Below, piece by piece: positions 15,609 to 25,032 of a DNA stretch of 64,000 bases (its first letter is position 1; each line of letters begins with the position of its first letter). Under the pieces are notes generated by a model. The model was not told the DNA's origin. It did not search any database and saw only the letters and a program-made list of their open reading frames with translations. Source of the stretch: Massilia sp. HP4 (lineage in GTDB: Bacteria; Pseudomonadota; Gammaproteobacteria; Burkholderiales; Burkholderiaceae_D); assembly GCF_005222695.1 (NCBI RefSeq), contig NZ_STGG01000011.1, forward strand, positions 186,001-250,000, written 5' to 3'. The position numbers and the translations under genes were made by a program.

Positions 15609-16766
15609 TTAGTAGGCGTGGCCCTTGCCATCGCGGATCTCGGCCGGGTTCACCTTGCCCCACAAGACCTTGTAGACCCAGCTGGTATAGAGAACGATGA
15701 GCGGCAGGAAGATGCTGGCGCAGACCAGCATGACGAACAGGGTCAGGTGGCTCGACGACGAATCCCACGCCGTCAGGCTGGCCTGCGGCTGGATCGACGA
15801 CGGCAGGATGAACGGGAACATCGAGGCGCCCACGCTGAGCACGATGCCGGCCACCGACAAGCTCGAGGCCAGCATCGCCACGCCTTCCTTGCGCCTGGCC
15901 AGCGCCAGCCAGGCCAGCAGCGCGCCGGCGATGCCGGCGCCTGGCGCCAGCTGGGTCCAGGGATGGGCGGCGTAATTGGCGAACCAGGTGCCGGCCACGC
16001 CCGACTGCACGGTCTTGAACAGCGGATTCGACGGACCGGTCGTCACCAGCGCGCTCGTGATGCGGTAGCCGTCGACCACATTCCACAGCAGCACGCCCGC
16101 CACCGCATACAGCACCACGGTGGCGAGCGCAGCGCGGATGCCCCATATGCGCGCGCGGCTGGCCACCAGGCCGTCGGTCTTGAGCACCAGCCAGGCCGCG
16201 CCGTGCATCACCAGCATCGCCACCGACACCAGGCCGCACAGCAGCGCGAACGGGTTGAGCAGGCCCAGGAAGCCGCCTTCGTAATAGATCTGCATATCGG
16301 GCGCGATGCGGAACGGCACGCCCTGCAGCACATTGCCCATGGCGACGCCGAAGATCAGCGCCGGCACGAAGCCGCCGATGAACAGGGCCGCGTCCCATAC
16401 CGCGCGCCACCGTGTGCTGTCACGCTTGCTGCGGTACTTGAAGGCGACCGGACGCAGGATCAGCGCCAGCAGGGCGGCCGCCATGGCGAGGTAGAAGCCC
16501 GAGAACGCTACCGCATACAGCTGCGGCCAGGCGGCGAAGATGGCGCCGGCGCCCAGCACCAGCCAGACCTGGTTGCCTTCCCACACCGGGCCGACGGTGT
16601 TGATGACCACCCGCCGTTCAAGGTCGGTCTTGGCCACGAAAGGCAGCAGGGTGCCGGTGCCGAGGTCGAAACCGTCGGTCACGGCAAACGCCACCAGCAG
16701 GACGCCCAGCAGCGCCCACCAGATGACACGCAGGGTGTCGTAGTCGAGAAGCATATGAAGAACCAT
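15609..16766 (-). CDS. cydB: Cytochrome bd ubiquinol oxidase subunit II
   Basis: A 385-residue membrane protein with about nine helices. The N-terminus LLDYDTLRVIWWALLGVLL and the FAVTDGFDLG segment are characteristic of CydB. It pairs with CydA in the inner-membrane high-affinity quinol oxidase that reduces oxygen to water. Met at 16766 is taken as the start because GCGGAG lies upstream; Met five codons later (16754) is possible and closer to the E. coli N-terminus. It is four bases from the cydA stop, so it is translationally coupled. Confidence 0.95.
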   Translation of the reverse strand: MVLHMLLDYDTLRVIWWALLGVLLVAFAVTDGFDLGTGTLLPFVAKTDLERRVVINTVGPVWEGNQVWLVLGAGAIFAAWPQLYAVAFSGFYLAMAAALLALILRPVAFKYRSKRDSTRWRAVWDAALFIGGFVPALIFGVAMGNVLQGVPFRIAPDMQIYYEGGFLGLLNPFALLCGLVSVAMLVMHGAAWLVLKTDGLVASRARIWGIRAALATVVLYAVAGVLLWNVVDGYRITSALVTTGPSNPLFKTVQSGVAGTWFANYAAHPWTQLAPGAGIAGALLAWLALARRKEGVAMLASSLSVAGIVLSVGASMFPFILPSSIQPQASLTAWDSSSSHLTLFVMLVCASIFLPLIVLYTSWVYKVLWGKVNPAEIRDGKGHAY

Positions 16767-16770
16767 GTTG

Positions 16771-18381
16771 TTACTCCGCAGGGATCATTGGCGCAGTGCG
16801 CATTGCCGGCGTGGCGCCGGCCAGGGGGCTGTGGGCGCCGGGGGCGAGTTCGAGTTCCTTCTCGGGCCCCTTGCGGATCGCTCCCAGCATCAGCTTCATC
16901 TCGACCACGATCAGGATCGAGTACAGCACCACGAAGCCGATCAGGGTGGCCAGCACGGTCTGGACGCCCACGTTCGACACCGCCAGCGCGGTCGGCAGCA
17001 CGCCTTCGACGGCCCACGGCTGGCGCCCCAATTCAGCCACGATCCATCCCGCTTCGGCCGCGACCCATGGCAGCGGGATCGACCACACGGCCACCTTCAA
17101 GAGCCACGGATAGGCATCCAGGCGGCGCCGCGCCGACAGCCAGAAGAAGACGGCGGTGAGCACGATGAAATACATGCCGAGTCCGACCATGATGCGGAAC
17201 GACCAGAACAGCGGGGCCACTTGCGGCACGGTGTCGTTGGCGGCTTGCCTGATCTGGGCCTCGGTGGCCTGGCGCGGATCGTCGACGTAGCGCTTGAGCA
17301 GCAGCGCATAGCCCAGCACCTTGCCGTGTTCTTCGAACTTCGCCTGCAACTCTGCCGGCACCGGCCCCTTGCCGCCCAGCGCGCGGATCTGCTCCAGCGC
17401 GTCATAGGCCAGGATGCCCTGGCGTACGCGCACCTCGGCCAGCTTGACCAGGTCGTTGATGCCCGGGATCTCGGTCGAGAGCGAGCGGGTGCCGATCAGG
17501 CCCATGACCCAGGGGATGTGGACGGCGTAATGGGTCTCGCGCGCCTCCTGGTCGGGAAAGCCCACCGCGGTGAAGGCGGCCGGCGCCGGCTGGGTGTCCC
17601 ACATGGCTTCGACCGCGGCCAGCTTCATGCGCTGGTGCTCGGTGGCCAGGTAGCCGCTTTCGTCGCCCAGGACCACCACCGACAGCGAGGCGGCCAGGCC
17701 GAACGAGGCGGCCACCGTCATCGAGCGCTTGGCCAGCTCGGCATGGCGCCCCTTGAGCAGGTACCAGGCCGAGACGCCGAGCACGAACAGTGCGGCGATC
17801 ACATAGCCGGCCGACACCGTGTGCACGAACTTGGCCTGGGCCACCGGATTGGCCAGCACGGCGCCGAAGTCGGTCACTTCCATGCGCATGGTCTGCGGAT
17901 TGAGGGCGGCGCCGACCGGGTTCTGCATCCAGCCGTTGGCGATCAGGATCCACAGCGCCGAGAAATTGGTGCCGAGGGCGGTCAGCCAGGTCACCATCAG
18001 GTGCTGGCGCTTCGACAGCCTGTCCCAGCCGAAGAAGAACAGGCCGACGAACGTCGCTTCGAGGAAGAACGCCATCAGGCCTTCGATGGCCAGCGGCGCG
18101 CCGAACACGTCGCCGACGTAATGGCTGTAGTAGCTCCAGTTCATCCCGAACTGGAACTCCATCACCAGGCCGGTCGAGACCCCGATGGCGAAGTTAATAC
18201 CGAACAGCACACCCCAGAACTTGGTCATCTGGCGCCAGATCGGGCGGCCGGTCATCACGTACACGGTTTCCATGATGGCGATGACCATCGACAGCCCCAG
18301 TGTCAGGGGAACGAACAGGAAGTGATACAGCACCGTCAAGGCAAACTGCAGTCGGGAGAGCCCGACGACGTCGAGATCCAT
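16771..18381 (-). CDS. cydA: Cytochrome bd ubiquinol oxidase subunit I
   Basis: A 536-residue subunit carrying the three hemes and the quinol site. The N-terminus LSRLQFALTVLYHFLFVPLT places the axial His at residue 20. FVHTVSAGYV and the FRIMVG segment hold the other heme ligands seen in the family. The GRQPWAVEGVLPTA motif and the long Q-loop (with WDTQPAPAAF) mark it as the long-loop bd-I type rather than a cyanide-insensitive CioA type. The C-terminus is a Pro/Ala tail. It lies between cydC and cydB in the operon. Activity would support respiration at low oxygen or under nitrosative and oxidative stress. Confidence 0.96.
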   Translation of the reverse strand: MDLDVVGLSRLQFALTVLYHFLFVPLTLGLSMVIAIMETVYVMTGRPIWRQMTKFWGVLFGINFAIGVSTGLVMEFQFGMNWSYYSHYVGDVFGAPLAIEGLMAFFLEATFVGLFFFGWDRLSKRQHLMVTWLTALGTNFSALWILIANGWMQNPVGAALNPQTMRMEVTDFGAVLANPVAQAKFVHTVSAGYVIAALFVLGVSAWYLLKGRHAELAKRSMTVAASFGLAASLSVVVLGDESGYLATEHQRMKLAAVEAMWDTQPAPAAFTAVGFPDQEARETHYAVHIPWVMGLIGTRSLSTEIPGINDLVKLAEVRVRQGILAYDALEQIRALGGKGPVPAELQAKFEEHGKVLGYALLLKRYVDDPRQATEAQIRQAANDTVPQVAPLFWSFRIMVGLGMYFIVLTAVFFWLSARRRLDAYPWLLKVAVWSIPLPWVAAEAGWIVAELGRQPWAVEGVLPTALAVSNVGVQTVLATLIGFVVLYSILIVVEMKLMLGAIRKGPEKELELAPGAHSPLAGATPAMRTAPMIPAE

Positions 18382-18421
18382 GGTGAATCCTTTCTTCTAA
18401 GTGTGAATCGATGGTTGTGTT

Positions 18422-20104
18422 CTAGTCGTGGCGAAGCGCATCGAGCGCCGCGTCGAATCCTCGTGTCCCGCGCCGGTGGTCGGCGACCAGCCGCCCCGCC
18501 CGCATCACGAGCAGACGCTCGGCCAATGCAGCCTCGCGCCGCAGGTGGGTAGCCAGTAGCACCGTGCGGCCGCTGGCATGCTGCGCCAGGCGCGCCAGCA
18601 CGTCGGCGGCGGTGGCGGCGTCGAGCGCCTCGGTCGGTTCGTCCAGCAGCCAGAAATCGGCCCGGAGCAGCAGCAGGCGCGCCAGCGCCAGGCGGCGCGA
18701 CTGCCCGCCCGACAGGCCCAGGCCGCCCTCGCCCAGCGGCGTGTCGAGCCCGCGCGACAGTTGGCGTACGTCGACCTCGAGGCCGGCGGCGCGCAGCGCG
18801 TCCCACAGCTGTTCGTCGCTCGCCTGCGGATCGGCCAGGCGCAGGTTGTCGCGCAGGCTGTCCTGGAACAATTCGGTGCGCTGGGTCAGCCAGGTGGCGG
18901 GCAGCGCCCTCACCTGCCCGGCATGGGGCGCCAGCTCGCCGGCAACGAGCCCGAGCAGGGTCGACTTGCCGGCGCCACTGCTGCCGACGACCGCGACCCG
19001 CTCGCCGCGCGCGATGCGCAGGCTGACGTCGTGCAGCGCCGCGCCTTCGCGGCCCGGGTGGACCACGCCGGCGTCGCACAGCAGCAGCGCCTCGCCGTCC
19101 CCCGGCGTGCCGATCACGATGCCGTCATCGGCTTCGCGCTTCAGGCGTGGCCCCACGCGGCGCGCCGCCAGCCAGCTGCGGCCGGCCTCGATGGCGCCGC
19201 GGCGCATCGCGGCGAACGGCTCCAGCGCGGCCAGGGCGATGAGCAGCGCCAGCGCGGCGGCCGGCGCGCCCAATCCACGATGCTGGGCCAGCGCGCCCAC
19301 CGCCAGCAGGGTCGCCGCCACGGTCAGGTGGCCGCCGACCGCATAGGTCCAGCCGGCGCCGGTCTCGAGCCGGTGCAGTGCATCGTCGGCGCGAGAGAGC
19401 GTGTCGTCGGTACGGGCCAGGCGTGCGCACTGGGCCGGCAGGCGGCCGGCCATCGCCAGGTCGGTCTGGCCGGCGACCAGGTCGATGGCCTGGGCCCGCA
19501 GCCGCTCCAGCGCGCGGGCGCGGCGCAGCGCCAGCGGACGGGCAAGGCGGGCCACGACAGCCGCCGTACCCCAGCCGAAGGCCAGCAGCCAGACGAAGAT
19601 CGCCAGTCCGAGCCGCCAGTCGAGATTGGCCAGCACCACGCCGGCCAGCAGTGCAGCACCCAGGGCCGCGATGGCCGGCACGACCAGGCGCAGGTAGATC
19701 GATTCGAGCGCGTCGATGTCGCCGGTCAGGCGGAACAGCAGGCGCGACGGACGGCGCAGCAGGGCGCGCGCCGCCTGCGGGCCGGCCCAGCCGCGAAACA
19801 GCCGTTCGCGCAGCGCGGCCAGCACGCCCAGGGTGGCGTCGTGGGTCACCATGCGCTCGGCGTAGCGGCCGAAGGTGCGGCCCAGGGCCAGCAGGCGGAT
19901 CGCCGCGCTGGGCACGAAGACGTTGAACATGGCGCCGGCCAGGCCTGCCAGCGCGGTAGCGGTGATGAACCAGCCCGAGGTGCCCAGCAGCGCCATCCCG
20001 GCCAGCACCACCAGGGTGGAAAGGAAGGCGCCGAGCGCCATGCGCCGTCCGCCGGTCCTGGCGAACAGGACGAGCACCTGTTCCAGGTCGTCGGTGGATT
20101 TCAT
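18422..20104 (-). CDS. cydC: Thiol reductant ABC exporter subunit CydC
   Basis: A 560-residue half-transporter: an N-terminal six-helix membrane domain (about residues 20-310) and a C-terminal ATPase with Walker A GSSGAGKST, signature LSGGQSRRLALARLL, and Walker B FWLLDEPTEALD. CydDC exports cysteine or glutathione to the periplasm and is needed to assemble cytochrome bd. The true start is ATG 20104, which overlaps the cydD stop as ATGA; the longer frame upstream is the other reading frame of cydD. It precedes cydA by about 40 bases. Confidence 0.94.
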   Translation of the reverse strand: MKSTDDLEQVLVLFARTGGRRMALGAFLSTLVVLAGMALLGTSGWFITATALAGLAGAMFNVFVPSAAIRLLALGRTFGRYAERMVTHDATLGVLAALRERLFRGWAGPQAARALLRRPSRLLFRLTGDIDALESIYLRLVVPAIAALGAALLAGVVLANLDWRLGLAIFVWLLAFGWGTAAVVARLARPLALRRARALERLRAQAIDLVAGQTDLAMAGRLPAQCARLARTDDTLSRADDALHRLETGAGWTYAVGGHLTVAATLLAVGALAQHRGLGAPAAALALLIALAALEPFAAMRRGAIEAGRSWLAARRVGPRLKREADDGIVIGTPGDGEALLLCDAGVVHPGREGAALHDVSLRIARGERVAVVGSSGAGKSTLLGLVAGELAPHAGQVRALPATWLTQRTELFQDSLRDNLRLADPQASDEQLWDALRAAGLEVDVRQLSRGLDTPLGEGGLGLSGGQSRRLALARLLLLRADFWLLDEPTEALDAATAADVLARLAQHASGRTVLLATHLRREAALAERLLVMRAGRLVADHRRGTRGFDAALDALRHD

Positions 20105-21789
20105 GCCGCCCTCCGTTTGGTCAAGGGATCGCCGATGCGCACCACGCGTTGCATGCGCGCGGCCAGGGCCAGGTCGTGGGTGGCGACGATCAGGGTGCGG
20201 CCCTGCGCCAATGTCACCAGGGCGTCGATCACGCCCGCCGCGGTGTCGCGGTCGAGGTGGGCCGTGGGTTCGTCGGCCAGCAACAGGCCGGCGTGCGGCG
20301 CGCACACGGCGCGCGCCAGCGCCAGGCGCACCAGTTCGCCGCCCGAGAGGCCGAGACCGCCCTCGCCCAGGCGGTCGCCCGGCGTCGCATGGCCCACGTG
20401 TCCCAGCCCGGCGCGATGCATGGCCACGCCGACCGCCTCGCTATCGATGCCGTCGCGCTCGAGCGATACGTTGCCGCGCACCGAGCCCGAAAATACGTGC
20501 GGCTTCTGGCCGATCCAGGCCATGCGCGCGCGCAGTTCGGCGGCCGCGCGTTCATCCTGCGGCACGCCGCCGATGCGCACCGCGCCGCCATTCGCCGGGG
20601 CCAGGCCGGCGATGACCGACAGCAGCGTGGTCTTGCCGCTGCCGCTGGGGCCGACCAGGGCCACGTGTTCGCCGGCGCCGACATACAGATCCTCGCCATC
20701 GAACAGCGGCGCTTCGCCGGGATGCCGGAACACCAGTCCCTCGACCTCGACCGACGGCGCGCCAGGTGCGCGACCGGCGCGCAGCTGCTGCCGTTGCGGC
20801 GCCAGCGCGCCGGGCAGCGCAAGGCCGGCGTGGCGGAGCTGTTCCAGTTCTTCCAGCGCCGCCTCGCCCGAGGCCTTGTCGTGCCATACAGCCGCCAGTT
20901 CGCGCAGCGGCTCGAAGAAGGCGGGCGCCAGCAGCAGGATGAACAAGCCTTCGGCCAGGCTCAAACGCACGCCCCAGCTGCCCGGCCCGATCTCGCCCAG
21001 CAGATGAAAGCCCACGTAGACGGCGACCAGCGCCACGCCCAGCGCCGAGAACAGTTCCAGCGCGGTGGACGACAGGAAGGCGATGCGCAGCACGCGCATG
21101 GTGCTGGCGCGCACGCTTTCGGCAGTGGCGCGCACGCGCTGCGCGGTGGCGTCCACGGCGCCCAGCGCGCGCAGGGTCGACAGGCCGCGCAGGCGGTCGA
21201 GCAGGAAGCCGCTCATGCCGCCGATCACCTGCAGCTGCGCTTCGCTGGCAGCCTTGGCGCGCCAGCCGATGACGGCCATGAAGACCGGGATCAGCGGCGC
21301 GGCCACCACCAGGATCAGGGCGGCGGTCCACGAGTAATAGAAGACTGCCAGCGCAATCGCGGGCGGCACCAGCATCGTGCGCATGCGCGCCGGCTGGTAG
21401 CGCACCAGCCAGGGCAGCACGGCCTCGGCCTGCTCGGCCAGCGCGCTGGCGGCGCGGCCGCTGGCCAGGCGCTCGGGGTCCAGCGGCGAGCGCGCTGCCA
21501 GGGCCTGCGCCGCCTGTGCGCGCAAGGTGGCGAGATGCCGGCGCGACGCCGCGAACAGGCGGCGTGCACCCCAGGCTTCGCTGCCGGCGCGCAGCAGGCC
21601 CAGCGCCAGGAAGGCGCCGGCTGGCGCCAGCATGTCCTGCAGGCCGGCGCCATGGGCAAGCCGCTGCACGGCATGGGCCAGCAGGGCTGCCTGTGGGATC
21701 CACAGCAGTGCCGCCGCGCTCATCACCAGGGTGGCGCTGCGGGTAGTACGGGCGTGCGTGGCCGGGCCACGGCCTTGACGGCGAAGCAT
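20101..21789 (-). CDS. cydD: Thiol reductant ABC exporter subunit CydD
   Basis: A 562-residue half-transporter partnering CydC. The membrane domain spans about residues 20-310, with RLRGLSTLRALGAVD in the coupling region. The ATPase domain shows Walker A GPSGSGKTT, signature LSGGELVRLALARAV and Walker B LLLADEPTAHLD. The stop overlaps the cydC start by ATGA. It is preceded by the DUF2946 gene on the same strand, with a gap of about 55 bases. Confidence 0.94.
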   Translation of the reverse strand: MLRRQGRGPATHARTTRSATLVMSAAALLWIPQAALLAHAVQRLAHGAGLQDMLAPAGAFLALGLLRAGSEAWGARRLFAASRRHLATLRAQAAQALAARSPLDPERLASGRAASALAEQAEAVLPWLVRYQPARMRTMLVPPAIALAVFYYSWTAALILVVAAPLIPVFMAVIGWRAKAASEAQLQVIGGMSGFLLDRLRGLSTLRALGAVDATAQRVRATAESVRASTMRVLRIAFLSSTALELFSALGVALVAVYVGFHLLGEIGPGSWGVRLSLAEGLFILLLAPAFFEPLRELAAVWHDKASGEAALEELEQLRHAGLALPGALAPQRQQLRAGRAPGAPSVEVEGLVFRHPGEAPLFDGEDLYVGAGEHVALVGPSGSGKTTLLSVIAGLAPANGGAVRIGGVPQDERAAAELRARMAWIGQKPHVFSGSVRGNVSLERDGIDSEAVGVAMHRAGLGHVGHATPGDRLGEGGLGLSGGELVRLALARAVCAPHAGLLLADEPTAHLDRDTAAGVIDALVTLAQGRTLIVATHDLALAARMQRVVRIGDPLTKRRAA

Positions 21790-21843
21790 GGTGTTTCTCC
21801 AGACGGAAGATGGGTGCGGCGCTCGGCCGCGCTGTTGCCGGGG

Positions 21844-22245
21844 TCAGGCCGGCAGTGGCGGGGCCCGGCTGCGGTGGGCGGCGCGGATGGCCGCTGCGGG
21901 GGGCAAGGCCGGCCCGTGGAGACGCAGGATGCGCTCGACCGGGGCGGCCAGCAGCATCAGGGTTCCCGGTGGGTGGGCGACCACGGCCAGGTCGTATTGC
22001 GCGACGCAGGCCGGGCAGTGCATGCCGGGATGGACAGCCTTGTCCTTGCCGGCGTCGTCATCCAGGCCGCCAAGGTCGAGCGCTACCAGCCTGGTGCCGG
22101 CCGACATGCAGATGTCGATCCAGGTCTTGCCCTGGTGCGCCGGATTTGACGCAAACGTCGACGCAATAGTCGGTGCAAGCATGCCCCACAGGATCGCCAG
22201 GGCGGCGAGCCAGAGGATGATGGAGCGGTTGCGTTGCGAGTTCAT
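21844..22245 (-). CDS. DUF2946-like small membrane/periplasmic protein
   Basis: A 133-residue protein. ATG at 22245 gives an N-terminal helix (SIILWLAALAILWGMLAPTI) followed by a periplasmic region with HCPACVAQYDLAV, the two-cysteine motif typical of DUF2946, and a hydrophobic and Arg-rich end. The family often accompanies copper or heme-oxidase genes, so a role in metal delivery or in assembly of the bd oxidase is plausible, but this is inference from position. It is the first gene of the leftward cyd operon and faces the GbsR/MarR regulator across the intergenic operators. Confidence 0.65.
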   Translation of the reverse strand: MNSQRNRSIILWLAALAILWGMLAPTIASTFASNPAHQGKTWIDICMSAGTRLVALDLGGLDDDAGKDKAVHPGMHCPACVAQYDLAVVAHPPGTLMLLAAPVERILRLHGPALPPAAAIRAAHRSRAPPLPA

Positions 22246-22313
22246 GGTGTTCAGTCCAGCGGTGAAGCCGATTCCTTGCTTGCCCTGCGAAGTGCGCGGT
22301 GTTGGTCGCAAAC

Positions 22314-22347
22314 TTCAAAACATTTTGAATTTTCAGAAAACATTGAA
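22314..22347. promoter_or_regulatory. Two tandem 16-bp palindromes, probable operators
   Basis: TTCAAAACATTTTGAA (22314-22329) and TTCAGAAAACATTGAA (22332-22347) share the pattern TTCA-N8-TGAA and are spaced 18 bases apart. They lie in the divergent region between the cyd operon and the GbsR/MarR gene. That is the expected location for autoregulation plus control of cyd. Confidence 0.6.
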
Positions 22348-22510
22348 ATTATGCACCGAAACTTCAAGTTTGTCTCGATAGGAGAGTGACTTTGTCGGAA
22401 ATTGCTCATGTATTAACAATCGCTTGCACCGCAATGGGGAGGCGGTCCGTGTGCTTAAGCTAAGGGCGTGGGATAATCCCTCTTTCAAAAGCATCGAAAA
22501 GTTCTCAATC

Positions 22511-23080
22511 ATGACGCCACTCGTCCAAACATTTGTCAGTCACTTCGGTGAGATGGGCAGCCGCTGGGGCATCAACCGCACAGTGGGGCAGATCTATGCG
22601 CTGCTCTTCGTGACCGAAGAACAGCTGCATGCCGACGATATCGGCGAAAAGCTCGGCATCTCGCGCTCCAACGTCAGCATCGGGCTCAAGGAATTGCAGT
22701 CCTGGGGGCTGGTGCGCCTGTCGCGCATCCCCGGCGACCGGCGCGAGTACTTCACCTCGCTCGGCGACGTGTGGGAAATCTTCCGCGTGGTCGCGGCCGA
22801 ACGGCGCCGGCGCGAAGTCGCCCCGACCCTGTCGGTGCTGCGCGAATCGCTGATGGCCAACGCCAGGACGCCCGAAGACCAGTTCGCGCAAGAGCGCATG
22901 CGCGAGATGCACGAGCTGGTCGACCTGGCCAATAACTGGTTCGACGACCTGCAGCGCCTGTCGCCCGAATCGATGTCGCAGCTGATGAAGATGGGCTCCA
23001 AGGTGCAGAAGCTGCTGTCGGCCAAGGACCGCCTGTTCGGCGCGGCCGGCAAAGACGCCAAGGACGCCAGGGAAGAATAA
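22511..23080 (+). CDS. GbsR/MarR-family transcriptional regulator
   Basis: A 189-residue winged-helix protein of the GbsR/MarR group. The HTH includes GQIYALLFVTEEQLHADDIG and LGISRSNVSIGLKELQSWGL, followed by a wing with RIPGDRREYF and a long helical C-terminal dimerisation region. ATG at 22511 is chosen because family members start near MTPLVQxFVxHFGEMGSRWG; an in-frame ATG at 22424 would add 29 unconserved residues. It is divergent from the DUF2946-cydDCAB-cydX operon, with two palindromes in between, so it is the prime candidate regulator of cytochrome bd here. Confidence 0.85.
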   Translation: MTPLVQTFVSHFGEMGSRWGINRTVGQIYALLFVTEEQLHADDIGEKLGISRSNVSIGLKELQSWGLVRLSRIPGDRREYFTSLGDVWEIFRVVAAERRRREVAPTLSVLRESLMANARTPEDQFAQERMREMHELVDLANNWFDDLQRLSPESMSQLMKMGSKVQKLLSAKDRLFGAAGKDAKDAREE

Positions 23081-23165
23081 GGCCGTCCTTACGGCCTGGA
23101 TAGCCGTGCTCGCCGCTTTTGCATGAGCGGATAGACTGGGGTTTTGATTGCCAGGCTATCCACTC

Positions 23166-23738
23166 ATGAACATCGTCTGTATCGCCTGGGGCTCGCTGTT
23201 GTGGAAGCCCCAGGGTCTCAAGCTGGCCTCGGGCTGGCATCCCGGCGGTCCGCCGCTTCCCCTCGAATTCGTGCGCCAGAGCGACGACAGCCCCGAGCTG
23301 GCGCTGGTGCTGTGCGAGACCGCGCGCCTCGCGCCGACCTACTACGCCTACCTTGCCACGGGCGACCTCGATGAGGCCCGCGCCATGGTACGCGAGCGCG
23401 AAAAAATCACGCTTGAACGGCCCGAGTGGATCGGCAGCATTCCGGCGCTGGAAGGCTCACCGGAAGACCAGCGCGTCAGCGCCTGGCTGCGGGCAAAGCG
23501 GATCGATGCCGCCGTCTGGACCGCCGTGCCGCCCAAGTTCGATGGCCAGAACGGCCGCGTGCCGACGGCCGACGAAGTCGTCGCGTGGCTGGACAGCTGT
23601 ACTGGCGAGCAGCGTGCGGCGGCCGAGGACTATATCCGGCGCACGCCGGCCCATATCGACACCCTTTATCGGCGCGTCATCGAAGCGCGGCTGGGATGGC
23701 GGCCGCTGCGCGAGGCGCACGTCACGCAGCGGCGCTGA
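23166..23738 (+). CDS. Conserved hypothetical protein (possibly gamma-glutamylcyclotransferase-like)
   Basis: A 190-residue soluble protein. The opening MNIVCIAWGSLLWKP resembles the beta-strand plus GSL loop that begins gamma-glutamylcyclotransferase-like folds, but I cannot confirm the catalytic acidic residue, so the assignment is tentative. The middle contains a PEWIGSIPALEGSP loop, and the C-terminus is helical. ATG at 23166 is preferred over the in-frame start at 23148. Its last 17 bases overlap the end of a convergent small ORF. Confidence 0.6.
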   Translation: MNIVCIAWGSLLWKPQGLKLASGWHPGGPPLPLEFVRQSDDSPELALVLCETARLAPTYYAYLATGDLDEARAMVREREKITLERPEWIGSIPALEGSPEDQRVSAWLRAKRIDAAVWTAVPPKFDGQNGRVPTADEVVAWLDSCTGEQRAAAEDYIRRTPAHIDTLYRRVIEARLGWRPLREAHVTQRR

Positions 23739-24006
23739 CAGCGGAGGACGACCTGCGGGTTTTCTCGCCACGCGGCGACATGGCCTTCATGCTGGCCGCT
23801 ACGCCGCGTAAGGCCGTCATGCGCTGCGCGCGGAGCGTGCCTTGCAGTGACGATGCCAGCGCGATGAGCAGCACGCCCGCGCCCTGCGGCAGCGCAAGCA
23901 CAATGAGCGAGCTGAGCAAGCTACGCACCACGACCAGGACCGGACCGGCCGACTGCTGCCGTTTGTCTTGGCCGTCCACTAGTAATGAAGTCTTCTGGAT
24001 GTCCAT
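23722..24006 (-). CDS. Small hydrophobic hypothetical protein
   Basis: A 94-residue ORF. Translation support is good: ATG at 24006 is preceded by GGGGGAGG, a strong ribosome site, about ten bases upstream. There is one long hydrophobic stretch (about residues 20-50, PVLVVVRSLLSSLIVLALP and beyond) and a basic, Ser/Ala-rich C-terminus, which suggests a membrane-anchored small protein. No family recognised. It ends 17 bases inside the convergent gene and is divergent from the LysR gene. Confidence 0.5.
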   Translation of the reverse strand: MDIQKTSLLVDGQDKRQQSAGPVLVVVRSLLSSLIVLALPQGAGVLLIALASSLQGTLRAQRMTALRGVAASMKAMSPRGEKTRRSSSAVSAAA

Positions 24007-24119
24007 TCCTGCCTCCCCCTGGTTGACGATGAAGACATACTGATGCATGCTTGGCTAGTTTGGAATTGCATGCGCTGATCTACCAGCTATGCAAATTCGT
24101 ATACCTTGGGGATGCCGGC

Positions 24120-25013
24120 TTGATCGAGTGGGAACTTTATCGCAGCTTCTCGCACGTCCTGCGCGAGGGCTCCCTGTCGGGCGCGGCCCGGGTGCTCGGC
24201 ATGGCCCAGCCCACGGTCGGGCGCCATATCGCGGCGCTCGAGGACGCGCTGGGACTGGTATTGTTCACCCGTTCGCAGACCGGCTTCCTGCCGACCGAAG
24301 CCGCCCTCGCGCTGCAGCCGCACGCACGCGCGATGGAAGCCATCGCCGCCACCCTGGAGCGAACGGCCGGCAGTCTCGGTGATGGCGTCCGGGGGACGGT
24401 CAGGGTCAGCGTCAGCGAGTGGGTCGGCGTCGAAGTCATGCCGGCCGTAATTGCGGCATTGCGCGAACGCCATCCCGACGTCAGGATCGAACTCGTCATC
24501 GCCAACCACGTGCAGGACTTGCTGCATCGCGAGGCGGACATCGCCGTGCGCGTGACGCGGCCCACGCAAGAGCAGCTCATTGCACGCCGCGTCGGGACGA
24601 TCGAGTGGGGCCTGCATGCAAGCGCCGGCTATCTGGCGCGGCATGGCGAGCCGATCGAGCTCGCGGACCTGTCCAGCCACACGCTGATCGGCTACGACCG
24701 CGGCACGCCTTTCGTGCGCGACGCATTACAGCAATGGCCGCAGTTCCAGCACGCGAACCTTTCGCTGCGCACCGATAACGACCTGGCGCAACTGGCGCTG
24801 ATCCGTGCCGGCGCCGGCATCGGCATGTGCCCGGCGGCCCTGGCATGCCGCAGCCCGGACCTGGTGCGCGTCCTGCCAGCCGCGTTTGCGATATCGCTTG
24901 AAAGCTGGGTGACGATGCACGAGGATTTGCGCGAGAGTGCCAGCTGCCGCGCGACGTTCGACGCCCTGGTCAATGCGATGTCGTCTCTTGCGTCGCCGGC
25001 ATCGGGGCGATGA
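24120..25013 (+). CDS. LysR-family transcriptional regulator
   Basis: About 297 residues. The N-terminal HTH reads VLREGSLSGAARVLGMAQPTVGRHIAALED (seen in parts), with the typical LFTRSQTGFLPTEAALAL linker. The effector domain follows, with VRVSVSEWVG and LALIRAGAGIGMCPAALA. The start is uncertain: TTG at 24120 gives the usual LysR N-terminus (IEWELYRSF), while an in-frame TTG at 24051 would add 23 residues. No clear ATG fits. The divergent partner is the small hydrophobic protein, which could be a target. Confidence 0.82.
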   Translation: MIEWELYRSFSHVLREGSLSGAARVLGMAQPTVGRHIAALEDALGLVLFTRSQTGFLPTEAALALQPHARAMEAIAATLERTAGSLGDGVRGTVRVSVSEWVGVEVMPAVIAALRERHPDVRIELVIANHVQDLLHREADIAVRVTRPTQEQLIARRVGTIEWGLHASAGYLARHGEPIELADLSSHTLIGYDRGTPFVRDALQQWPQFQHANLSLRTDNDLAQLALIRAGAGIGMCPAALACRSPDLVRVLPAAFAISLESWVTMHEDLRESASCRATFDALVNAMSSLASPASGR

Positions 25014-25032
25014 TGTGCCAACCGGAGGATGT

